The notes under the pieces: model-generated
Told to the model about the DNA's origin: nothing
The model's input: the letters and a program-made list of their open reading frames with translations, nothing else
The model's database searches: none
Position numbers and translations under genes: made by a program
DNA from: Streptomyces naganishii JCM 4654
GTDB taxonomy: Bacteria; Actinomycetota; Actinomycetes; Streptomycetales; Streptomycetaceae
NCBI RefSeq assembly: GCF_014650575.1
Contig: NZ_BMVF01000018.1
Location: 1-64,000 of the forward strand
Reading direction: 5' to 3'
DNA: 64,000 nt
Part shown: in pieces, positions 58,073 to 64,000 of the stretch
How positions within the stretch are numbered: position 1 is the first letter of the stretch
How the letters are laid out: every line of letters begins with the position of its first letter

Positions 58073-59590
58073 TTGACCTTGCCAGCAGCCCTGTCCGGTG
58101 CCGCTCTGCGCGCGATGCGCACGGCGGCCGGGCGGCGTGCGCTGCAACTGGGGTTCCTTGTGGGCGCGTTGTTCGCGCTCGGGTTCCTCTGCGGGGAACA
58201 GGCACACGCGGCGGAGTCGGCCCAGGCCGCCCACCACGGCCCCGGGCGCCTCGCGCTCCCGGTCCACTCGATGACCGAGGCGGTCCCGCGGCCGACGGCG
58301 ACACCCGTTGCCCGGCCGGCGACCGAACCCGCCGCGCGGCGGCCGGTGACGGAGTCCGTGGCACGGCCGATGACGGGGCCTGTCGTCCGGCCTGCGGCCG
58401 AGGCCGCCGTGCGGCCGGTGGAGGACGCCGTCGTGCGGCCTGCGGCCGTATCGCTTGTGGTCCCAGTCACCGATTCCGTCGTCCGGCCGGTGACCGAGGC
58501 CGTGGTGGCGCGGCCCGTGGCCGGGGCTGCCATGCGGCCTCTGGTCAGCGGTGTTGCGCGGCCGGTGGAGCACTATGTCGTGCGGCCGTCTGCTGAATCG
58601 TTCGTAACCTCAGCCACCGATTCCGCCGTACGGCCGGTGACGGGGTTCGCGGCGCGGCCTGCGGCCGAAGCCGCCGTGCGGCCAGTCGTCGGGGACGTCG
58701 TACGGCCGCTGACCGACGACGTCGCGCCGCCTGCGGCCGAAGCTGTCGTGCGGCCTGCGGCCGAAGCAGCCGTGCGGCCGGTCGTCGAGGATGTCGCGCC
58801 GCCGCTGACCGACGACGTCGCGCCGCCTGCGGCCGAAGCTGCCGTGCGGCCTGCGGCCGAAGCTGCCGTGCGGCCGGTCGTCGAGGATGTCGCGCCGCCG
58901 GTGACCGACGACGTCGCGCCGCCGCTGACCGACGACGTCGTGCGACCGGTCGTCGAGGACCTCGCGCGGCCGCTGACCGACGACGTCGTGCGGCCCGTGG
59001 TCGACGACGTCGTGAGCCCCGTCGTCGCGGGCGTTGGGCGGGTTGTCGAGCCCGTGGGGGAGCTGGTGGATGCCGTCGCCGGGGGCCCTGCGGGGTCGGC
59101 GGGTGTTCCGCCGGTCGCGGAGCCGCCCACGTCGCCGGACGGTGGCCCCGCGCTTCCGGTGCCGCCGGTTTCCCGGCCGTCGGGCAGTGTGCCGGCCGCC
59201 GGACAGGGCGGGCGAGTCACGCAAGCCGGCCCCGTGGCGCACACCGCGCGTCCGGAGCCTTCCGAGGCCGGGGCGCGGGCCCCGCACGGAATCGTCACGG
59301 TCTTCCGGGAGCCCGGGCAGGACGGCTCGGCGGCCGGTCACCGCGCCGCCCGGGCGCTCCAGCACCGGGCCCCCGCCGACGTGCCCGCACCCCAGGCGCC
59401 GGCCGGCGACCCGAACGGTGCGCTGGGCGACCACCCGGCCGGCGACTCCGGGGCGCCGCGGCACGGGGACGCGTACGCGGTCACCGTGAACCACCGGGCC
59501 CCGCTGCGGCTGCTGCCCGGTCCCGCCGCGGATGCCGAGGCGCCCCGGACCCGGGACCTGCACCCGGACATCCCCCTCTTCCCCGGTTAG
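58073..59590 (+). CDS. Secreted octapeptide-repeat protein
   Basis: The TTG at 58073 (AAGGA 8 bases upstream) gives 505 residues beginning with a basic region and hydrophobic helix (LGFLVGALFALGFLCG), then EQAHA, a signal-peptide pattern. From about residue 65 to 325 the sequence is an octapeptide repeat of the type V-V-R-P-V-T-D-D, about 30 variant copies. A Pro/Gly/Ala-rich C-terminal half ends RDLHPDIPLFPG. It is probably an extracytoplasmic structural or surface protein. I know no characterised homologue. A longer frame from 57938 lacks a signal. Confidence 0.75.
   Translation: MTLPAALSGAALRAMRTAAGRRALQLGFLVGALFALGFLCGEQAHAAESAQAAHHGPGRLALPVHSMTEAVPRPTATPVARPATEPAARRPVTESVARPMTGPVVRPAAEAAVRPVEDAVVRPAAVSLVVPVTDSVVRPVTEAVVARPVAGAAMRPLVSGVARPVEHYVVRPSAESFVTSATDSAVRPVTGFAARPAAEAAVRPVVGDVVRPLTDDVAPPAAEAVVRPAAEAAVRPVVEDVAPPLTDDVAPPAAEAAVRPAAEAAVRPVVEDVAPPVTDDVAPPLTDDVVRPVVEDLARPLTDDVVRPVVDDVVSPVVAGVGRVVEPVGELVDAVAGGPAGSAGVPPVAEPPTSPDGGPALPVPPVSRPSGSVPAAGQGGRVTQAGPVAHTARPEPSEAGARAPHGIVTVFREPGQDGSAAGHRAARALQHRAPADVPAPQAPAGDPNGALGDHPAGDSGAPRHGDAYAVTVNHRAPLRLLPGPAADAEAPRTRDLHPDIPLFPG
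58280..59040 (+). repeat. Coding 24-bp repeat array (octapeptide VVRPVTDD-like)
   Basis: About 30 degenerate 24-bp units in frame; the copies between 58700 and 58990 are nearly identical (GTCGTCGAGGATGTCGCGCC and GTGACCGACGACGTCG-type units), suggesting recent expansion. Confidence 0.85.
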
Positions 59591-59873
59591 GCGAAGCCGG
59601 CCTCCGCCGCGGGCGTGCTCGCCCGCCCGGCTCCTTCACCACCGCCGGCGCCCGCGCGCACCGCCCCGCCCGGCCGCTCACCCCGGGGGACGCGCGCGCG
59701 AGGCCCGCGGGACGGGTGCGTACCCCCTCAGACTCCGTGGCCCGACGGACCCGGACGGCCGAAAGCCGTCGGCCGGTCCGGGCGTCCGGTCGGACGTCCG
59801 CGGAAGGAGGGCAGGCTGGTCCCCATTGGGGTGGGGATCATCCGCCCAGGCCCCCGCAAGGGGGCTGTCGCGG

Positions 59874-59909
59874 GGGCCTCACCGGGTCAACCCCAGCCCG
59901 GTGAGGCCC
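59874..59909. terminator. Strong hairpin between the repeat gene and sucC
   Basis: Perfect stem GGGCCTCACCGGG / CCCGGTGAGGCCC with a 10-base loop, followed by TTCGG. It is 284 bases past the nearest upstream stop, so it may end an unannotated short RNA or the long 3' UTR of the repeat-protein gene. Confidence 0.55.
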
Positions 59910-60009
59910 TTCGGCCTCCGGCACGCAGTGCCAGAGAGGACGGCATCATGTGACAGGTATCACCGCTCAGGTGTGACCCCCCGATTTATGGCACCCCCGC
60001 GAGCGGCGA

Positions 60010-60015
60010 TAACCT
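60010..60015 (+). promoter_or_regulatory. -10 element of sucCD
   Basis: TAACCT with a weak TTATGG about 18 bp upstream. The predicted start near 60022 gives a leader of about 125 bases. Confidence 0.35.
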
Positions 60016-60147
60016 GCGAGACGGACATGCCGCGCGCTCGGACACCGTGTGCGCCTCCCTTGTGACACAGAGCGGACGTCACGTTGCCCTTCGCGGCACG
60101 CCCACGCATCCAACGAACCGCGAGATCACTGATAGGGACGGAAGCGC

Positions 60148-61329
60148 GTGGACCTGTTCGAGTACCAGGCGAGGGACCTCTTCGCCAAGCACGGTGTACC
60201 GGTGCTGGCCGGTGAAGTCATCGACACGCCTGAGGCGGCGCGCGAGATCACCGAGCGGCTGGGCGGCAAGTCGGTCGTCAAGGCCCAGGTGAAGGTCGGT
60301 GGTCGAGGCAAGGCCGGTGGCGTGAAGCTCGCCGCCACCCCCGACGAGGCCGTCGCCCGCGCGACGGACATCCTCGGCATGGACATCAAGGGCCACACGG
60401 TCCACAAGGTCATGCTGGCCGAGACCGCCCCGGAGATCCTCGAGGAGTACTACGTCTCCTTCCTCCTCGACCGGGCCAACCGCACCTTCCTCTCCATCGC
60501 CTCCGTCGAGGGCGGCATGGAGATCGAGGAGGTCGCCGCCACCCGTCCCGACGCCGTCGCCCAGGTCGCGATCGACGCCATCGACGGCGTGGACAAGGCC
60601 AAGGCGCAGGAGATCGTCGCCGCGGCGAAGTTCCCGGCCGAGGTTGCCGACAAGATCGCCGACGTCCTGGTGAAGCTGTGGGAGGTCTTCGTCAAGGAGG
60701 ACGCCCTCCTGGTCGAGGTGAACCCGCTCGCCAAGGTCGCCTCCGGTGACGTCATCGCCCTGGACGGCAAGGTCTCCCTGGACGACAACGCCGAGTTCCG
60801 TCACCCCGAGTTCGAGGAGCTCCACGACAAGGCCGCCGCCAACCCCCTCGAGGCGGCCGCCAAGGAGAAGAACCTCAACTACGTCAAGCTCGACGGCGAG
60901 GTCGGCATCATCGGCAACGGCGCGGGTCTGGTCATGTCGACCCTGGACGTCGTCGCCTACGCCGGCGAGGCCCACAAGGGCGTCAAGCCCGCCAACTTCC
61001 TCGACATCGGCGGCGGCGCCTCCGCCGAGGTCATGGCCAACGGCCTGGAGATCATCCTCGGCGACCCGGACGTGAAGTCGGTGTTCGTCAACGTCTTCGG
61101 CGGCATCACCGCCTGCGACGCGGTCGCCAACGGCATCGTGCAGGCCCTGGAGCTCCTCGAGTCCAAGGGCGAAGAGGTCACCAAGCCGCTCGTCGTGCGC
61201 CTGGACGGCAACAACGCCGAGCTGGGTCGCAAGATCCTCGACGACCGCAAGCACCCGCTCGTCCAGCGGGTGGACACCATGGACGGCGCGGCCGACAAGG
61301 CCGCCGAGCTGGCTGCTGCCGCGAAGTAA
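60148..61329 (+). CDS. sucC: Succinyl-CoA ligase (ADP-forming) beta subunit
   Basis: The 393-residue subunit binds ATP and succinate in the TCA-cycle enzyme that converts succinyl-CoA to succinate with ATP formation. ATP-grasp residues are visible (KAQVKVGGRGKAGGVKL at about 46-62, LLVEVNPLAK near 190), with the C-terminal CoA-ligase domain FLDIGGGASAEVM / VNVFGGITACD. The start is the GTG at 60148 with AGGGACGG-like spacing upstream. sucD follows after 21 bases, an operon. Confidence 0.97.
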   Translation: MDLFEYQARDLFAKHGVPVLAGEVIDTPEAAREITERLGGKSVVKAQVKVGGRGKAGGVKLAATPDEAVARATDILGMDIKGHTVHKVMLAETAPEILEEYYVSFLLDRANRTFLSIASVEGGMEIEEVAATRPDAVAQVAIDAIDGVDKAKAQEIVAAAKFPAEVADKIADVLVKLWEVFVKEDALLVEVNPLAKVASGDVIALDGKVSLDDNAEFRHPEFEELHDKAAANPLEAAAKEKNLNYVKLDGEVGIIGNGAGLVMSTLDVVAYAGEAHKGVKPANFLDIGGGASAEVMANGLEIILGDPDVKSVFVNVFGGITACDAVANGIVQALELLESKGEEVTKPLVVRLDGNNAELGRKILDDRKHPLVQRVDTMDGAADKAAELAAAAK

Positions 61330-61350
61330 GGGACGAGGTCACACAACACC

Positions 61351-62235
61351 ATGGCTATCTTCCTCACCAAGGAATCCAAGGTCATCGTCCAGGGCATGAC
61401 CGGCTCGGAGGGTCAGAAGCACACCCGCCGCATGCTGGCGTCCGGCACGAACATCGTCGGCGGCGTGAACCCGCGCAAGGCCGGCCAGAGCGTCGACTTC
61501 GACGGCACCGAGGTACCGGTCTTCGGCACCGTCAAGGAGGCCATCGAGAAGACCGGCGCCGACGTCACGGTCATCTTCGTCCCGGAGAAGTTCACCAAGG
61601 ACGCGGTCGTCGAGGCCATCGACGCCGAGATCCCGCTGGCGGTCGTCATCACCGAGGGCATCGCGGTGCACGACACGGCGTCCTTCTGGGCGTACGCCGG
61701 CAAGAAGGGCAACAAGACCCGGATCATCGGCCCGAACTGCCCCGGCCTGATCACCCCGGGCCAGTCGAACGCCGGCATCATCCCGGCCGACATCACCAAG
61801 CCGGGCCGCATCGGCCTGGTGTCGAAGTCCGGCACGCTGACGTACCAGATGATGTACGAGCTGCGTGACATCGGCTTCTCGACCTGCGTCGGCATCGGCG
61901 GTGACCCGATCATCGGCACCACCCACATCGACGCCCTGAAGGCCTTCCAGGACGACCCCGACACCGACCTGATCGTCATGATCGGCGAGATCGGCGGCGA
62001 CGCCGAGGAGCGGGCCGCGGCCTTCATCAAGGAGAACGTGACCAAGCCGGTCGTCGGCTACGTCGCGGGCTTCACCGCGCCCGAGGGCAAGACCATGGGC
62101 CACGCCGGTGCCATCGTCTCCGGCTCCTCCGGCACCGCCCAGGCCAAGAAGGAGGCCCTCGAGGCCGCGGGCGTCAAGGTCGGCAAGACCCCGACCGAGA
62201 CGGCCAAGCTGGCCCGCGAGATCCTCGCCGGCTGA
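61351..62235 (+). CDS. sucD: Succinyl-CoA ligase alpha subunit
   Basis: The 294-residue partner of SucC has a CoA-binding Rossmann domain (about 1-125, IVQGMTGSEGQKHTRRMLA) and a ligase domain. The phosphorylated His251 is in TMGHAGAIV. It completes the ATP-forming succinyl-CoA synthetase. The start ATG at 61351 gives normal length, and a terminator follows the stop by 26 bases. Confidence 0.97.
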   Translation: MAIFLTKESKVIVQGMTGSEGQKHTRRMLASGTNIVGGVNPRKAGQSVDFDGTEVPVFGTVKEAIEKTGADVTVIFVPEKFTKDAVVEAIDAEIPLAVVITEGIAVHDTASFWAYAGKKGNKTRIIGPNCPGLITPGQSNAGIIPADITKPGRIGLVSKSGTLTYQMMYELRDIGFSTCVGIGGDPIIGTTHIDALKAFQDDPDTDLIVMIGEIGGDAEERAAAFIKENVTKPVVGYVAGFTAPEGKTMGHAGAIVSGSSGTAQAKKEALEAAGVKVGKTPTETAKLAREILAG

Positions 62236-62261
62236 GCTCCGTACGGTTCCTGAACCACGTC

Positions 62262-62297
62262 GGTGGGCCCGTTCCCCTTCAGGGGGACGGGCCCACC
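62262..62297 (+). terminator. Terminator after sucCD
   Basis: 16-bp stem GGTGGGCCCGTTCCCC / GGGGGACGGGCCCACC with one wobble and a TTCA loop. Confidence 0.85.
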
Positions 62298-62343
62298 GGC
62301 TTTCCGGGCGACCGGCCACGTGGCGCCGTGCCGTCCGGCCGTC

Positions 62344-63171
62344 TCACCTCGCCTCGGGCATCAGCCGTTCCGGCCCGGCCGCCTGCTGCTCGCGCAGCTT
62401 CTTCCGCAGCTTCAGCGCGTCCTTGGACAGCGGCCCGAGCGCGCCCGCGGCCGGCAGTCCCGCCACCGCGTGCCCCGGGGACACCGGCGCGAGGTAGTGC
62501 GTGGGAGCGGTGCGCAGGGTGAGCGCGGTGGCGCCGATGATGGTGACCGTGAAGGCGACGGCGGAGCGGGTCCAGAACCGGGTCCTGCGCTCCCCGGTCG
62601 TACGCACCGCCGTCGGCATGACCGCCGGGAGGCGTTCGGTGGCGGCCAGCCGGGTCAGCCGCCGGTGCAGTTCCGCCGTGTCCGCCAGTTCCGGCAGGCG
62701 CGCGGCGACGGCCTCGCGGGCGTGCATCAGCCGGTTGGCCGCCGCCGGGGTGCTCGCCTCCGTCTCCGCGGCCGTCTCGGGCAGGTCGAGACCCACGCCG
62801 TCGTAGAGGACGAGGGTGCGGCGGTGCGGCGGCGGGAGCCTGAGCAGGACCTCCTGGAGCGCGCGGTCCGCGGGATCGGGGGGCGGGTCGGTGAGCTGTC
62901 CGCCCGGGCGGAAGCGGTGCCAGGGGGACAGGGCGCACTCGTACGCCGCCGCCCGCACCCAGCCCGCCGGGTCCCGGTCGTGGGCCACCTCCGGCCAGCG
63001 CTGCCAGGCCTGTTGGAAGGCGCGCTCGACGGCCTCGCGGGCGCGGTCGTGCCGGCCGGTGAGCAGGTAGGTCTGGCGTACGAGGGCGGGGGCGCAGTAC
63101 GCGTAGAGGGCGTCGAAGGCCTGAACGGGTGTCAGAGTGGCCGTGTCCCGGTCGGTATGACGGTCCGTCAC
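62344..63171 (-). CDS. Sigma-70-like protein with C-terminal membrane segment
   Basis: The GTG at 63171 (GGAGGGAC 7 bases upstream) gives 275 residues. An ECF-like region 2 is visible (ALVRQTYLLTGRHDRAREAVERAFQQAWQRWPEV). A degenerate region 4 follows (LLRLPPPHRRTLVLYDGVGLDLPETAAET). One TM helix (about 200-220, FWTRSAVAFTVTIIGATALTL) and a short exported tail ending LREQQAAGPERLMPEAR complete it. Fusion of sigma-like regions to a TM helix suggests a membrane-tethered regulator, or a protein that has lost sigma activity. Confidence 0.75.
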   Translation of the reverse strand: MTDRHTDRDTATLTPVQAFDALYAYCAPALVRQTYLLTGRHDRAREAVERAFQQAWQRWPEVAHDRDPAGWVRAAAYECALSPWHRFRPGGQLTDPPPDPADRALQEVLLRLPPPHRRTLVLYDGVGLDLPETAAETEASTPAAANRLMHAREAVAARLPELADTAELHRRLTRLAATERLPAVMPTAVRTTGERRTRFWTRSAVAFTVTIIGATALTLRTAPTHYLAPVSPGHAVAGLPAAGALGPLSKDALKLRKKLREQQAAGPERLMPEAR

Positions 63172-63267
63172 GATGCGTCCCTCCGTGTGAATAGGCACAT
63201 AAACGTATATTGAGCGACACAGCGGAACTTCGCCTCTTGCGCCGGGAAAGCGGGTGTCGTTGGGAGC

Positions 63268-64000
63268 ATGGCGGTCGTGACCAGCACGCCCCGCCGCCGC
63301 CCTCCCCTGCACCGACTGCGCACCCGGGTACGCGACCGCTCGCCCGGCCTCGGCGCCGGCTTCCTGGGCGGCGCCGTCGCGGCGGGACTCGGGCTCGGCT
63401 CCTTCGCGGTCCTGGTCATCGCCCTGTGGATCAGCTCGCCGTACCCCGACAGCGGCCCGGGCGGCGCCCTGCACGTGGCCGCCGCGCTGTGGCTGCTCGC
63501 GCACGGCGCCGAGCTGCTGCGCACCGACACGCCCACCTCGGTGCCCGCACCCGTGGGGGTGACCCCGCTGCTGCTTCTCGCCCTGCCCGCGCTGCTCGTG
63601 CACCGCGCCGCACGGGACGCGACCGACGCGGGCGACGGCGGACCGCTCCTCCCGCCCCGCACCGCCTGGGCGGGCGTGGTCCTCGGCTACGTCGTCGTCG
63701 CGGGGGCCGCCGCCGTGTACGCGGCGGGCGGTGTGCTGCGCCCCTCGTGGCCGTGGACCCTCCTGTGGGTGCCGCTGGTCGCCGTGGTGGCGGCGGGCAG
63801 CGGCGTGTGGACGGCGTACGGCTGTCCGCGCGCGCCGCTGGAGCGGGCGCTGGGCAGGCTGCCCAAGAGCGTCCGGCGGCTGCTCCTCGCGCCCGGACCC
63901 CGCGCGCGCCTGGGCGCGTCGTCGCGGGCGGCCGGGGCGGGGGCGACGGTGTTCGCCGGGGGCGGGGCGCTGGTGCTCGGGGTGTCCCTGGTCGGGCACT
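63268..64000 (+). CDS. DUF6350-type multi-TM membrane protein, cut by window edge
   Basis: The open frame runs from ATG 63268 (GGGAG just upstream; GTG 63277 is possible) to the right edge without a stop. The visible ~244 residues contain repeated hydrophobic helices (GAGFLGGAVAAGLGLGSFAVLVIALWI, VGVTPLLLLALPALL, WAGVVLGYVVVAGAAAVYAAGG). In Streptomyces a protein of this kind (DUF6350) lies between sucD and purN. Function is unknown. Confidence 0.8.
   Translation, partial: MAVVTSTPRRRPPLHRLRTRVRDRSPGLGAGFLGGAVAAGLGLGSFAVLVIALWISSPYPDSGPGGALHVAAALWLLAHGAELLRTDTPTSVPAPVGVTPLLLLALPALLVHRAARDATDAGDGGPLLPPRTAWAGVVLGYVVVAGAAAVYAAGGVLRPSWPWTLLWVPLVAVVAAGSGVWTAYGCPRAPLERALGRLPKSVRRLLLAPGPRARLGASSRAAGAGATVFAGGGALVLGVSLVGH

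Larger units (their letters stand above)
59591..60147. other. Intergenic region upstream of sucC
   Basis: This 557-base gap contains a perfect 13-bp hairpin at 59874-59909 and a probable sucC -10 at 60010. No gene is supported. Confidence 0.45.

Noticed and set aside
58280..59040. CRISPR-like array
   Set aside because: The repeats are continuous 24-bp coding units without spacers; no cas gene is present.

Overview
The window is chromosomal DNA of a Streptomyces. GC is very high, with a strong third-position GC bias. Several developmental regulators are recognisable at sight (WhiD, BldM, the ECF sigma factor ShbA), and the gene order matches the conserved core around whiD-bldM-guaB-guaA-pcrA-icmB-sucCD known from S. 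coelicolor. No tRNA, rRNA, CRISPR array, insertion sequence or prophage gene was seen.

Layout: 1-3.3 kb holds a truncated SnoaL-like gene, a short-chain dehydrogenase, a MOSC protein and a LysR regulator. 3.4-9 kb is the whiD / bldM / shbA / guaB / guaB3 developmental and purine block; bldM has a textbook BldN-type promoter. 9.1-12.7 kb has a hairpin-dense intergenic region with a tiny ORF, a nucleotide-sugar dehydrogenase lacking its catalytic Cys, and glpD. 12.9-23.6 kb is a run of five same-strand membrane Ser/Thr kinase paralogues with a related extracytoplasmic domain; the second is a pseudokinase whose kinase fold is interrupted by about 300 low-complexity residues. 23.7-31.5 kb has a succinic-semialdehyde-type dehydrogenase, a ChoD-like GMC oxidoreductase with a ferredoxin-like Cys motif, a chorismate mutase with a candidate leader-peptide attenuator, guaA, a PPOX-fold protein and a class II aldolase. 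31.6-43 kb has DUF4429 and membrane proteins, DoxX, a PspC protein facing a PspC-histidine kinase / response regulator pair, two NlpC/P60 hydrolases and a TehA-like transporter. 43.3-49.5 kb has pcrA, an M23 peptidase, a lipase and icmB. 49.5-57.9 kb is a five-gene module: SWIM zinc finger and DUF5691 on one strand, MoxR AAA+, DUF5682 and VWA on the other. 58-64 kb has an octapeptide-repeat secreted protein, sucCD, a membrane-anchored sigma-like protein and a DUF6350 membrane protein cut by the window edge.

How the parts connect: whiD, bldM and shbA tie the left part to sporulation control and to supply of the principal sigma factor. guaB and guaA make GMP. The two NlpC/P60 enzymes, the M23 enzyme and the kinase cluster point to the cell envelope. 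The most interesting regulatory signal is the RecA-NDp / PafBC-type DNA-damage promoter (TTGTCRGTG-N8-TANNNT). It matches exactly upstream of pcrA and of the SWIM gene, and with one mismatch upstream of the MoxR-DUF5682-VWA operon. This suggests that the poorly described five-gene MoxR module is a DNA-damage-inducible system. Several genes here (SWIM gene, pcrA, the semialdehyde dehydrogenase, the 117-aa membrane protein, the chorismate mutase leader ORF) appear to have leaderless or nearly leaderless transcripts.
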